Shown in pieces: positions 10,544-24,907 of a stretch of DNA of 64,000 nt; position 1 is the first letter of the stretch, and every line of letters starts with the position of its first letter. Position numbers and translations under genes: made by a program. The DNA comes from Diplolepis rosae. Its lineage: Eukaryota > Arthropoda > Insecta > Hymenoptera > Diplolepididae. The stretch is from assembly GCA_030998225.1 (NCBI GenBank), contig JAPYXD010000466.1, positions 1,963,001-2,027,000 on the forward strand. Direction: 5' to 3'. Below the pieces are notes generated by a model that did not search any database, had not been told where the DNA came from, and saw nothing but the letters and a program-made list of their open reading frames with translations.

Positions 10544-13500
10544 GCATTTGGGGATGAAAACGAAAAACATCCCCGCTAGGTATGGGGAGGAAAATTGTTT
10601 CCTGATTAACTGGCAATAAATCCTGCAATATTTGGTCCTGAAATTTGAGGTATCTTGCATAGTTTGATTTTCTAAATGTTTTATTTACACTTTTGGGCAT
10701 TTGGTGTCGAAAACCAGAAAAGTCCCCACCAGATAAAGGGATGAAAGTTTTTCCCCAATTAACTGGCTTTATGTGCTACGGTATCCACTATTTAAATTTT
10801 AGGCAATAAACATAGTTTGAATATAAAAAGTTTTTATTCACTTTTTTGGGCATTTGGGGATGAAAACGAAAAACATCCCCGCTAGGTATGGGGAGAAAAA
10901 TTGTTTCCTTATTAATTGGTACTAAATGCTATAACATCCGGTCCTAAAATATTTGGTATCGAGTATCGTTTCATTTTCCAAATGTTTTATTCATGTTTAT
11001 GGGCATTTGGGATTGAAAACGAGAAACGTAACCGCCAGATGAAGGGATGATAGTTTTCTTCGATTAACTGGCGTTATGTGCTACGGTATCCACTATTAAA
11101 ATTTTAGGCACTAAACTTAGTTTGAATGTCAAAAGTTTTTATTCACTTTTTTGGGCATTTGGGGATGAAAACGAAAAACATCCCCGCTAGGTATGGGGAG
11201 GAAAATTGTTTCCTGATTAACTGGCAATAAATCCTGCAATATTTGGTCCTGAAATTTGAGGTATCTTGCATAGTTTGATTTTCTAAATGTTTTATTTACA
11301 CTTTTGGGCATTTGGTGTCGAAAACCAGAAAAGTCCCCACCAGATAAAGGGATGAAAGTTTTTCCCCAATTAACTGGCTTTATGTGCTACGGTATCCACT
11401 ATTAAAATTTTAGGCACTAAACTTAGTTTGAATGTCAAAAGTTTTTATTCACTTTTTTGGGCATTTGGGGATGAAAACGAAAAACATCCCCGCTAGGTAT
11501 GGGGAGGAAAATTGTTTCCTGATTAACTGGCAATATATCCTGCATTACTTGGTCCTGAAATTTGAGGTATTTTGCATAGTTTGATTTTCTAAATGTTTTA
11601 TTTACACTTTTGGGCATTTGGTGTCGAAAACCAGAAAAGTCCCCACCAGATAAAGGGATGAAAGTTTTTCCCCAATTAACTGGCTTTATGTGCTACGGTA
11701 TCCACTATTTAAATTTTAGGCAATAAACATAGTTTGAATATAAAAAGTTTTTATTCACTTTTTTGGGCATTTGGGGATGAAAACGAAAAACATCCCCGCT
11801 AGGTATGGGGAGAAAAATTGTTTCCTTATTAATTGGAACTAAATTCGAAAACATCCGGTCCTAAAAACTTGGGAATCTAGGATCGTTTCATTTTCCAAAT
11901 GTTTTATTCATGTTTTTGGGCATTTGGGATAGAAAACGAGAAAACGTAACCACCAGATGACGTGATGATAGTTTTCTCCGAGTAACTGGCTTTATGTGCT
12001 ACGGTATCCACTATTAAAATTTTAGGCACTAAACTTAGTTTGAATGTCAAAAGTTTTTATTCACTTTTTTGGGCATTTGGGGATGAAAACGAAAAACATC
12101 CCAGCTAGGTATGGGGAGGAAAATTGTTTCCTGATTAATTAGCATTAATTATACAATATACGGTCCTAAAATTGTAGGTATCTTGCATAGTTTGATTTTC
12201 TAAATGTTTTATTTACACTTTTAGGCATTTGGTGTTGAAAACCAGAAAAGTCCCCACCAGATAAAGGGATGCAAGTTTTTCCCCGATTAACTGGCTTTAT
12301 GTGCTACGGTATCCACTATTAAAATTTTAGGCACTAAACTTAGTTTGAATGGAAAAAGTTTTTATTCACGTTTTTGGGCATTTTTGGATGAAAACGAAAA
12401 ACATCCCCGCTAGGTATGGGGAGAAAAATTGTTTCCTTATTAATTGGCACTAAATGCTATAACATCCGGTCCTAAAATATTTGGTATCTAGGATCGTTTC
12501 ATTTTCCAAATGTTTTATTCATGTTTTTGGGCATTTGGGATTGAAAACGAGAAACGTCACCGCCAGATGAAGGGATGATAGTTTTCCCCAATTAACTGGC
12601 TTTATGTGCTACGGTATCCACTATTAAAATTTTAGGCACTAAACTTAGTTTGAATGTCAAAAGTTTTTATTCACTTTTTTGGGCATTTGGGGATGAAAAC
12701 GAAAAACATCCCCGCTAGGTATGGGGAGGAAAATTGTTTCCTGATTAACTGGCAATAAATCCTGCAATATTTGGTCCTGAAATTTGAGGTATCTTGCATA
12801 GTTTGATTTTCTAAATGTTTTATTTACACTTTTGGGCATTTGGTGTCGAAAACCAGAAAAGTCCCCACCAGATAAAGGGATGAAAGTTTTTCCCCAATTA
12901 ACTGGCTTTATGTGCTACGGTATCCACTATTAAAATTTTAGGCACTAAACTTAGTTTGAATGTCACAAGTTTTTATTCACTTTTTTGGGCATTTGGGGAT
13001 GAAAACGAAAAACATCCCAGCTAGGTATGGGGAGGAAAATTGTTTCCTGATTAATTGGTACTAAATGCTATAATATCCGGTCCTAAAATTTTTGGTATCT
13101 AGGATCGTTTGATCTTCCAAATGTTTTATTCACGTTTATGGGCATTTGGGATTGAAAACGAGAAACGTCACCTCCAGATGAAGGGATGATAGTTTTCCCC
13201 AATTAACTGGCTTTATGTGCTACGGTATCCACTATTTAAATTTTAGGCAATAAACATAGTTTGAATATAAAAAGTTTTTATTCACTTTTTTGGGCATTTG
13301 GGAATGAAAACGAAAAACATCCCCGCTAGGTATGGGGAGAAAAATTGTTTCCTGATTAATTGGCAATAAATCCTGCAATATTTGGTCCTGAAATTTGAGG
13401 TATCTTGCATAGTTTGATTTTCTAAATGTTTTATTTACACTTTTGGGCATTTGGTGTCGAAAACCAGAAAAGTCCCCACCAGATAAAGGGATGAAAGTTT

Positions 13501-13599
13501 TTCCCCAATTAACTGGCTTTATGTGCTACGGTATCCACTATTAAAATTTTAGGCACTAAACTTAGTTTGAATGTCAAAAGTTTTTATTCACTTTTTTGG
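10544..13599. repeat. Shuffled core dimers (10 dimers)
   Basis: Order: alpha beta alpha alpha beta gamma beta alpha epsilon alpha. Delta is absent and alpha is enriched. The epsilon dimer is at 12,989-13,293. The second alpha of the pair (A monomer at 11,461) and the beta dimer after it carry unusual point changes around 11,530-11,965. Lengths stay at about 306 bp per dimer throughout, so the shuffling is in register. Confidence 0.8.
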
Positions 13600-14823
13600 G
13601 CATTTGGGGATGAAAACGAAAAACATCCCCGCTAGGTATGGGGAGGAAAATTGTTTCCTGATTAACTGGCAATAAATCCTGCAATATTTGGTCCTGAAAT
13701 TTGAGGTATCTTGCATAGTTTGATTTTCTAAATGTTTTATTTACACTTTTGGGCATTTGGTGTCGAAAACCAGAAAAGTCCCCACCAGATAAAGGGATGA
13801 AAGTTTTTCCCCAATTAACTGGCTTTATGTGCTACACCTATCCACTATTTAAATTTTAGGCAATAAACATAGTTTGAATGTAAAAAGTTTTTATTCACTT
13901 TTTTGGGCATTTGGGGATGAAAACGAAAAACATCCCCGCTAGTTATGGGGAGGAAAATTGTTTCCTTATTAATTGGCACTAAATGCTATAACATCCGGTC
14001 CTAAAATATTTGGTATCTAGGATCGTTTCATTTTCCAAATGTTTTATTCATGTTTTTGGGCATTTGGGATTGAAAACGAGAAACGTCACCACCAGATGAA
14101 GGGATGATAGTTTTCTCCGATTAACTGGCTTTATGTGCTACGGTATCCACTATTAAAATTTTAGGCACTAAACTTAGTTTGAATGTCAAAAGTTTTTATT
14201 CACTTTTTTGGGCATTTGGGGATGAAAACGAAAAACATCCCCGCTAGGTATGGGGAGAAAAATTGTTTCCTGATTAATTGGCAATAAACTATACAATATG
14301 CGGTCCTAAAATTGTAGGTATCTTGCATAGTTTGATTTTCTAAATGTTTTATTTACACTTTTAGGCATTTGATGTTGAAAACCAGAAAAGTCCCCACCAG
14401 ATAAAGGGAAGCAAGTTTTTCCCCGATTATCTGTCTTTATGTGCTACGGTATCCTCTAATAAAATTTTAGGCACTAAACTTAGTTTGAATGTCAAAAGTT
14501 TTTATTCACTTTTTTGGGCATTTGGGGATGAAAACGAAAAACATCCCAGCTAGGTATGGGGAGGAAAATTGTTTCCTGATTAATTGGTACTAAATGCTAT
14601 AATATCCGGTCCTAAAATTTTTGGTATCTTGCATAGTTTGATTTTCTAAATGTTTTATTTACACTTTTGGTCATTTGGTGTCGAAAACCAGAAAAGTCCC
14701 CACCAGATAAAGGGATGAAAGTTTTTCCCCAATTAACTGGCTTTATGTGCTACGGTATCCACTATTAAAATTTTAGGCACTAAACTTAGTTTGAATGTCA
14801 AAAGTTTTTATTCACTTTTTTGG
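13600..14823. repeat. HOR copy, alpha-beta-gamma-delta (1,224 bp)
   Basis: Regular copy. The B monomer of alpha has tgctacacctatcc in place of tgctacggtatcc near 13,835, a private variant. Followed directly by another regular copy, giving one of the clearest tandem pairs of the full unit. Confidence 0.87.
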
Positions 14824-16046
14824 GAATTTGGGGATGAAAACGAAAAACATCCCCGCTAGGTATGGGGAGGAAAATTGTTTCCTGATTAACTGGCAATAAA
14901 TCCTGCAATATTTGGTCCTGAAATTTGAGGTATCTTGCATAGTTTGATTTTCTAAATGTTTTATTTACACTTTTGGGCATTTGGTGTCGAAAACCAGAAA
15001 AGTCCCCACCAGATAAAGGGATGAAAGTTTTTCCCCAATTAACTGGCTTTATGTGCTACGGTATCCACTATTTAAATTTTAGGCAATAAACATAGTTTGA
15101 ATATAAAAAGTTTTTATTCACTTTTTTGGGCATTTGGGGATGAAAACGAAAAACATCCCCGCTAGGTATGGGGAGAAAAATTGTTTCCTTATTAATTGGC
15201 ACTAAATGCTATAACATCCGGTCCTAAAATATTTGGTATCTAGGATCGTTTCATTTTCCAAATGTTTTATTCATGTTTTTGGGCATTTGGGATTGAAAAC
15301 GAGAAACGTAACCGCCAGATGAAGGGATGATAGTTTTCTTCGATTAACTGGCTTTATGTGCTACGGTATCCACTATTAAAATTTTAGGCACTTAACTTAG
15401 TTTGAATGTCAAAAGTTTTTATTCACTTTTTTGGGCATTTGGGGATGAAAACGAAAAACATCCGCGCTAGGTATGGGGAGAAAAATTGTTTCCTGATTAA
15501 TTGGCAATAAACTATACAATATGCGGTCCTAAAATTGTAGGTATCTTTCATAGTTTGATTTTCTAAATGTTTTATTTACACTTTTAGGCATTTGGTGTTG
15601 AAAACCAGAAAAGTCCCCACCAGATAAAGGGATGCAAGTTTTTCCCCGATTAACTGGCTTTATGTGCTACGGTATCCACTATTAAAATTTTAGGCACTAA
15701 ACTTAGTTTGAATGTCAAAAGTTTTTATTCACTTTTTTGGGCATTTGGGGATGAAAACGAAAAACATCCCAGCTAGGTATGGGGAGGAAAAATGTTTCCT
15801 GATTAATTGGTACTAAATGCTATAATATCCGGTCCTAAAATTTTTGGTATCTTGCATAGTTTGATTTTCTAAATGTTTTATTTACACTTTTGGGCATTTG
15901 GTGTCGAAAACCAGAAAAGTCCCCACCAGATAAAGGGATGAAAGTTTTTCCCCAATTAACTGCCTTTATGTGCTACGGTATCCACTATTAAAATTTTAGG
16001 CACTAAACTTAGTTTGAATGTCAAAAGTTTTTATTCACTTTTTTGG
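14824..16046. repeat. HOR copy, alpha-beta-gamma-delta (1,223 bp)
   Basis: Second member of a tandem pair of regular units. Its alpha A monomer starts gaattt, as in the copies at 3511, 4734, 27,964 and 46,315. That variant therefore marks a lineage of HOR copies scattered across about 43 kb. Confidence 0.87.
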
Positions 16047-19000
16047 GCATTTGGGGATGAAAACGAAAAACATCCGCGCTAGGTTTGCGGGAGAAAAATT
16101 GTTTCCTGATTAATTGGCAATAAATCCTGCAATATTTGGTCCTGAAATTTGAGGTATCTTGCATAGTTTGATTTTCTAAATGTTTTATTTACAGTTTTGG
16201 GCATTTGGTGTCGAAAACCAGAAAATTCCCAACCAGATAAAGGGATGAAAGTTTTTCCCCAATTAACTGGCTTTATGTGCTACGGTATCCACTATTTAAA
16301 TTTTAGGCAATAAACATAGTTTGAATATAAAAAGTTTTTATTCACTTTTTTGGGCATTTGGGAATGAAAAACAAAAACATCCCAGCTAGGTATGGGGAGG
16401 AAAATTGTTTCCTGATTAATTGGTACTAAATGCTATAATATCCGGTCCTAAAATATTTGGTATCGAGTATCGTTTCATTTTCCAAATGTTTTATTCATGT
16501 TTATGGGCATTTGGGATTGAAAACGAGAAACGTAACCGCCAGATGAAGGGATGATAGTTTTCTTCGATTAACTGGCTTTATGTGCTACGGTATCCACTAT
16601 TAAAATTTTAGGCACTAAACTTAGTTTGAATGTCAAAAGTTTTTATTCACTTTTTTGGGCATTTGGGGATGAAAACGAAAAACATCCCCGCTAGGTATGG
16701 GGAGAAAAATTGTTTCCTGATTAATTGGCAATAAATCCTGCAATATTTGGTCCTGAAATTTGAGGTATCTTGCATAGTTTGATTTTCTAAATGTTTTATT
16801 TACACTTTTGGGCATTTGGTGTCGAAAACCAGAAAAGTCCCCACCAGATAAAGGGATGAAAGTTTTTCCCCAATTAACTGGCTTTATGTGCTACGGTATC
16901 CACTATTAAAATTTTAGGCACTAAACTTAGTTTGAATGTCAAAAGTTTTTATTCACTTTTTTGGGCATTTGGGGATGAAAACGAAAAACATCCCCGCTAG
17001 GTATAGGGAGAAAAATTGTTTCCTGATTAATTGGCGATAAATGCTATAATATCCGGTCCTATAATATTTGGTATCTTGCATAGTTTGATTTTCTAAATGT
17101 TTTATTTACACTTTTGGGCATTTGGTGTCGAAAACCAGAAAAGTCCCCACCAGATAAAGGGATGAAAGTTTTTCCCCAATCAACTGGCTTTATGTGCTAC
17201 GGTATCCACTATTTAAATTTTAGGCACTTAACTTAGTTTGAATGTCAAAAGTTTTTATTCACTTTTTTGGGCATTTGGGGATGAAAACGAAAAACATCCC
17301 CGCTAGGTATGGGGAGAAAAATTGTTTCCTGATTAATTGGCAATAAATCCTGCAATATTTGGTCCTGAAATTTGAGGTATCTTGCATAGTTTGATTTTCT
17401 AAATGTTTTATTTACACTTTTGGGCATTTGGTGTCGAAAACCAGAAAAGTCCCCACCAGATAAAGGGATGAAAGTTTTTCCCCAATTAACTGGCTTTATG
17501 TGCTACGGTATCCACTATTTAAATTTTAGGCAATAAACATAGTTTGAATATAAAAAGTTTTTATTCACTTTTTTGGGCATTTGGGGATGAAAACGAAAAA
17601 CATCCCCGCTAGGTATGGGGAGAAAAATTGTTTCCTTATTAATTGGCACTAAATGCTATAACATCCGGTCCTAAAATATTTGGTATCTAGGATCGTTTCA
17701 TTTTCCAAATGTTTTATTCATGTTTTTGGGCATTTGGGATTGAAAACGAGAAACGTAACCGCCAGATGAAGGGATGATAGTTTTCTTCGATTAACTGGCG
17801 TTATGTGCTACGGTATCCACTATTAAAATTTTAGGCACTAAACTTAGTTTGAATGTCAAAAGTTTTTATTCACTTTTTTGGGCATTTGGGGATGAAAACG
17901 AAAAACATCCCCGCTAGGTATGGGGAGAAAAATTGTTTCCTGATTAATTGGCAATAAATCCTGCAATATTTGGTCCTGAAATTTGAGGTATCTTGCATAG
18001 TTTGATTTTCTAAATGTTTTATTTACACTTTTGGGCATTTGGTGTCGAAAACCAGAAAAGTCCCCACCAGATAAAGGGATGAAAGTTTTTCCCCAATTAA
18101 CTGGCTTTATGTGCTACGGTATCCACTATTAAAATTTTAGGCACTAAACTTAGTTTGAATGTCAAAAGTTTTTATTCACTTTTTTGGGCATTTGGGGATG
18201 AAAACGAAAAACATCCCCGCTAGGTATGGGGAGGAACATTGTTTCCTGATTAACTGGCAATATACCCTGCAATATTTGGTCCTGAAATTTGAGGTATCTT
18301 GCATAGTTTGATTTTCTAAATGTTTTATTTACACTTTTGGGCATTTGGTGTCGAAAACCAGAAAAGTCCCCACCAGATAAAGGGATGAAAGTTTTTCCCC
18401 AATCAACTGGCTTTATGTGCTACGGTATCCACTATTTAAATTTTAGGCAATAAACATAGTTTGAATATAAAAAGTTTTTATTCACTTTTTTGGGCATTTG
18501 GGGATGAAAACGAAAAACATCCCCGCTAGGTATGGGGAGAAAAATTGTTTCCTTATTAATTGGCACTAAATGCTATAACATCCGGTCCTAAAATATTTGG
18601 TATCTAGGATCGTTTCATTTTCCAAATGTTTTATTCATGTTTTTGGGCATTTGGGATTGAAAACGAGAAACGTCACCACCAGATGAAGGGATGATAGTTT
18701 TCTCCGATTAAGTGGCTTTATGTGCTAAGGTATCCACTATTTAAATTTTAGGCACTTAACTTAGTTTGAATGTCAAAAGTTTTTATTCACTTTTTTGGGC
18801 ATTTGGGGATGAAAACGAAAAACATCCGCGCTAGGTATGGGGAGAAAAATTGTTTCCTGATTAATTGGCAATAAACTATACAATATGCAATCCTAAAATT
18901 GTAGGTATCTTGCATAGTTTGATTTTCTAAATGTTTTATTTACACTTTTAGGCATTTGATGTTGAAAACGAGAAAAGTCCCCACCAGATAAAGGGAAGCA

Positions 19001-20326
19001 AGTTTTTCCCCGAATAACTGGCTTTATGTGCTACGGTATCCACTATTAAAATTTTGGGCACTAAACTTAGTTTGAATGTCAAAAGTTTTTATTCACTTTT
19101 TTGGGCATTTGGGGATGAAAACGAAAAACATCCCAGCTAGGTATGGGGAGGAAAATTGTTTCCTGATTAATTGGTACTAAATGCTATAATATCCGGTCCT
19201 AAAATTTTTGGTATCTAGGATCGTTTGATCTTCCAAATGTTTTATTTACACTTTTAGGCATTTGATGTTGAAAACCAGAAAAGTCCCCACCAGATAAAGG
19301 GAAGCAAGTTTTTCCCCGATTAACTGGCTTCATGTGCTACGGTATCCACTATTAAAATTTTAGGCACTAAACTTAGTTTGAATGTCAAAAGTTTTTATTC
19401 ACTTTTTTGGGCATTTGGGGATGAAAACGAAAAACATCCCCGCTAGGTATGGGGAGAAAAATTGTTTCCTTATTAATTGGCACTAAATGCTATAACATCC
19501 GGTCCTAAAATATTTGGTATCTAGGATCGTTTCATTTTCCAAATGTTTTATTCATGTTTTTGGGCATTTGGGATTGAAAACGAGAAACGTAACCGCCAGA
19601 TGAAGGGATGATAGTTTTCCCCAATTAACTGGCTTTATGTGCTACGGTATCCACTATTTAAATTTTAGGCACTAAACTTAGTTTGAATGTCAAAAGTTTT
19701 TATTCACTTTTTTGGGCATTTGGGGATGAAAACGAAAAACATCCCCGCTAGGTATGGGGAGAAAAATTGTTTCCTGATTAATTGGCAATAAATCCTGCAA
19801 TATTTGGTCCTGAAATTTGAGGTATCTTGCATAGTTTGATTTTCTAAATGTTTTATTTACACTTTTGGGCATTTGGTGTCGAAAACCAGAAAAGTCCCCA
19901 CCAGATAAAGGGATGAAAGTTTTTCCCCAATTAACTGGCTTTATGTGCTACGGTATCCACTATTAAAATTTTAGGCACTAAACTTAGTTTGAATGTCAAA
20001 AGTTTTTATTTACTTTTTGGGCATTTATGGATGAATACGACAAACATCCCCGCTAGGTATGGGGAGAAAAATTGTTTCCTGATTAATTGGCACTAAATGC
20101 TATAACATCCGGTCCTAAAATTTTTGGTATCTTGCATAGTTTGATTTTCTAAATGTTTTATTTACACTTTTGGGCATTTGGTGTCGAAAACCAGAAAAGT
20201 CCCCACCAGATAAAGGGATGAAAGTTTTTCCCTAATCAACTGGCTTTATGTGCTACGGTATCCACTATTTAAATTTTAGGCAATAAACTTAGTTTGAATG
20301 TCACAAGTTTTTATTCACTTTTTTGG
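16047..20326. repeat. Shuffled alpha-rich core dimers (14 dimers)
   Basis: Order: alpha beta alpha delta alpha beta alpha alpha beta gamma delta' beta alpha delta*. Alternate dimers are often alpha, giving a local 611-612 bp (four-monomer) period across 16,659-17,882. The delta* dimer at 20,021 carries the A* front. Around 16,080 the block aggtttgcgggag is a private variant. Confidence 0.8.
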
Positions 20327-21549
20327 GCATTTGGGGATGAAAACGAAAAACATCCCCGCTAGGTATGGGGAGAAAAATTGTTTCCTGATTAATTGGCAAT
20401 AAATCCTGCAATATTTGGTCCTGAAATTTGAGGTATCTTGCATAGTTTGATTTTCTAAATGTTTTATTTACACTTTTGGGCATTTGGTGTCGAAAACCAG
20501 AAAAGTCCCCACCAGATAAAGGGATGAACGTTTTTTCCCAATTAACTGGCTTTATGTGCTACGGTATCCACTATTTAAATTTTAGGCACTAAACTTAGTT
20601 TGAATGTCACAAGTTTTTATTCACTTTTTTGGGCATTTGGGGATGAAAACGAAAAACATCCCCGCTAGGTATGGGGAGAAAAATTGTTTCCTTATTAATT
20701 GGCACTAAATGCTATAACATCCGGTCCTAAAATATTTGGTATCTAGGATCGTTTCATTTTCCAAATGTTTTATTCATGTTTTTGGGCATTTGGGATTGAA
20801 AACGAGAAACGTCACCGCCAGATGAAGGGATGATAGTTTTCTTCGATTAACTGGCTTTATGTGCTACGGTATCCACTATTAAAATTTTAGGCACTAAACT
20901 TAGTTTGAATGTCAAAAGTTTTTATTCACTTTTTTGGGCATTTGGGGATGAAAACGAAAAACATCCCCGCTAGGTATGGGGAGAAAAATTGTTTCCTGAT
21001 TAATTAGCGCTAAACTATACAATATGCGGTCCTAAAATTGTAGGTATCTTGCATAGTTTGATTTTCTAAATGTTTTATTTACACTTTTAGGCATTTGATG
21101 TTGAAAACCAGAAAAGTCCCCACCAGATAAAGGGAAGCAAGTTTTTTCCCGATTAACTGGCTTTATGTGCTACGGTATCCACTATTAAAATTTTAGGCAC
21201 TAAACTTAGTTTGAATGTCAAAAGTTTTTATTCACTTTTTTGGGCATTTGGGGATGAAAACGAAAAACATCCCAGCTAGGTATGGGGAGGAAAAATGTTT
21301 CCTGATTAATTGGTACTAAATGCTATAACATCCGGTCCTAAAATTTTTGGTATCTTGCATAGTTTGATTTTCTAAATGTTTTATTTACACTTTTGGGCAT
21401 TTGGTGTCGAAAACCAGAAAAGTCCCCACCAGATAAAGGGATGAAAGTTTTTCCCCAATTAACTGGCTTTATGTGCTACGGTATCCACTATTAAAATTTT
21501 AGGCACTAAACTTAGTTTGAATGTCAAAAGTTTTTATTCACTTTTTTGG
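20327..21549. repeat. HOR copy, alpha-beta-gamma-delta (1,223 bp)
   Basis: Regular copy. The B monomers before alpha and before beta both read gtcacaagttttt instead of gtcaaaagttttt, a shared private change showing local conversion between neighbouring dimers. Confidence 0.86.
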
Positions 21550-24500
21550 GAATTTGGGGATGAAAACGAAAAACATCCCCGCTAGGTCTGGGGAGGAAAA
21601 TTGTTTCCTGATTAATTGGCAATAAATCCTGCAATATTTGGTCCTGAAATTTGAGCTATCTTGCATAGTTTGATTTTCTAAATGTTTTATTTACACTTTT
21701 GGGCATTTGGTGTCGAAAACCAGAAAAGTCCCCACCAGATAAAGGGATGAAAGTTTTTCCCCAATTAACTGGCTTTATGTGCTACGGTATCCGCGATTTA
21801 AATTTTAGACAATAAACATAGTTTGAATATAAAAAGTTTTTATTCACTTTTGGGCATTTGGGGATGAAAACGAAAAACATCCCACCTAGGTATGGGGAGA
21901 AAAATTGTTTCCTTATTAATTGGCACTAAATGCTATAACATCCGGTCCTAAAATATTTGGTATCTAGGATCGTTTCATTTTCCAAATGTTTTATTCATGT
22001 TTTTGGGCATTTGGGATTGAAAACGAGAAACGTCACCGCCAGATGAAGGGATGATAGTTTTCTTCGATTAACTGGCTTTATGTGCTACGGTATCCACTAT
22101 TAAAATTTTAGGCACTAAACTTAGTTTGAATGTCAAAAGTTTTTATTCACATTTTGGGCATTTGGGAATGAAAACGAAAAACATCCCCGCTAGGTATGGG
22201 GAGGAAAATTGTTTCCTGATTAATTGGCAATAAATCCTGCAATATTTGGTCCTGAAATTTGAGGTATCTTGCATAGTTTGATTTTCTAAATGTTTTATTT
22301 ACACTTTTGGGCATTTGGTGTCGAAAACCAGAAAAGTCCCCACCAGATAAAGGGATGAAAGTTTTTCCCCAATTAACTGGCTTTATGTGCTACGGTATCC
22401 ACTATTAAAATTTTAGGCACTAAACTTAGTTTGAATGTCAAAAGTTTTTATTCACTTTTTTGGGCATTTGGGGATGAAAACGAAAAACATCCCCGCTAGG
22501 TATGGGGAGAAAAATTGTTTCCTGATTAATTGGCAATAAATGCTATAACATCCGGTCCTTAAATTTTTGGTATCTTGCATAGTTTGATTTTCTAAATGTT
22601 TTATTTACACTTTTGGGCATTTGGTGTCGAAAACCAGAAAAGTCCCCACCAGATAAAGGGATGAAAGTTTTTCCCTAATCAACTGGCTTTATGTGCTACG
22701 GTATCCACTATTTAAATTTTAGGCAATAAACTTAGTTTGAATGTCACAAGTTTTTATTCACTTTTTTGGGCATTTGGGGATGAAAACGAAAAACATCCCC
22801 GCTAGGTATGGGGAGAAAAATTGTTTCCTGATTAATTGGCAATAAATCCTGCAATATTTGGTCCTGAAATTTGAGGTATCTTGCATAGTTTGATTTTCTA
22901 AATGTTTTATTTACACTTTTGGGCATTTGGTGTCGAAAACCAGAAAAGTCCCCACCAGATAAAGGGATGAAAGTTTTTCCCCAATTAACTGGCTTTATGT
23001 GCTACGGTATCCACTATTAAAATTTTAGGCACTAAACTTAGTTTGAATGTCAAAAGTTTTTATTCACTTTTTTGGGCATTTGGGGATGAAAACGAAAAAC
23101 ATCCCCGCTAGTTATGGGGAGAAAAATTGTTTCCTGATTAATTGGCAATAAATCCTGCAATATTTGGTCCTGAAATTTGAGGTATCTTGCATAGTTTGAT
23201 TTTCTAAATGTTTTATTTACACTTTTGGGCATTTGGTGTCGAAAACCAGAAAAGTCCCCACCAGATAAAGGGATGAAAGTTTTCTTCGATTAACTGGCTT
23301 TATGTGCTACCGTATCCACTATTTCAATTTTAGGCAATAAACATAGTTTGAATATAAATAGTTTTTATTCACTTTTTTGGGCATTTGGGGATGAAAACGA
23401 AAAACATCCCCGCTAGGTATGTGGAGGAAAATTGTTTCCTTATTAATTGGCACTAAATGCTATAACATCCGGTCCTAAAATATTTGGTATCTAGGATCGT
23501 TTCATTTTCCAAATGTTTTATTCATGTTTTTGGGCATTTGGGATTGAAAACGAGAAACGTCACCTCCAGATGAAGGGATGATAGTTTTCCCCAATTAACT
23601 GGCTTTATGTGCTACGGTATCCACTATTAAAATTTTAGGCACTAAACTTAGTTTGAATGTCAAAAGTTTTTATTCACTTTTTTGGGCATTTGGGGATGAA
23701 AACGAAAAACATCCCCGCTAGGTATGGGGAGAAAAATTGTTTCCTGATTAATTGGCACTAAATCCTGCAATATGTGGTCCTGAAATTTTAGGGGTCTTGC
23801 ATAGTTTGATTTTCTAAATGTTTTATTTACACTTTTAGGCATTTGATGTTGAAAACCAGAAAAGTCCCCACCAGATAAAGGGAAGCAAGTTTTTCCCCGA
23901 TTAACTGGCTTTATGTACTACGGTATCCACTATTAAAATTTTAGGCACTAAACTTAGTTTGAATGTCAAAAGTTTTTATTCACTTTTTTGGGCATTTGGG
24001 GATGAAAACGAAAAACATCCCAGCTAGATATGGGGAGGAAAATTGTTTCCTGATTAATTGGTACTAAATGCTATAATATCCGGTCCTAAAATTTTTGGTA
24101 TCTAGGATCGTTTGATCTTCCAAATGTTTTATTTACACTTTTAGGGATTTGGTGTCGAAAACCAGAAAAGTCCCCACCAGATAAAGGGATGAAAGTTTTT
24201 CCCCAATTAACTGGCTTTATGTGCTACGGTATCCACTATTAAAATTTTAGGCACTAAACTTAGTTTGAATGTCAAAAGTTTTTATTCACTTTTTTGGGCA
24301 TTTGGGGATGAAAACGAAAAACATCCCCGCTAGGTATGGGGAGGAAAATTGTTTCCTTATTAATTGGCACTAAATGCTATAACATCCGGTCCTAAAATAT
24401 TTGGTATCTAGGATCGTTTCATTTTCCAAATGTTTTATTCATGTTTTTGGGCATTTGGGATTGAAAACGAGAAACGTCACCGCCAGATGAAGGGATGATA

Positions 24501-24907
24501 GTTTTCCCCAATTAACTGGCTTTATGTGCTACGGTATCCACTATTTAAATTTTAGGCACTAAACTTAGTTTGAATGTCAAAAGTTTTTATTCACTTTTTT
24601 TGGAATTTGGGGATGAAAACGAAAAACATCCCCGCTAGGTATGGGGAGGAAAATTGTTTCCTGATTAATTAGCACTAAATTATACAATATATGGTCCTAA
24701 AATTGTAGGTATCTTGCATAGTTTGATTTTCTAAATGTTTTATTTACACTTTTAGGGATTTGGTGTTGAAAACCAGAAAAGTCCCCACCAGATAAAGGGA
24801 TGAAAGTTTTTCCCCCATTAACTGGCTTTATGTGCTACGGTATCCACTATTAAAATTTTAGGCACTAAACTTAGTTTGAATGTCAAAAGTTTTTATTCAC
24901 TTTTTGG
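21550..24907. repeat. Shuffled core dimers (11 dimers)
   Basis: Order: alpha beta alpha delta-like alpha alpha beta alpha/gamma delta' beta gamma. The eighth dimer joins an alpha-like middle (cctgcaatatgtgg) to a gamma-like end (ttttaggcatttgatgttg). The B monomer near 21,790 reads tatccgcgatttaaattt, and the A monomer after it has lost three Ts before the boundary. Confidence 0.78.
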
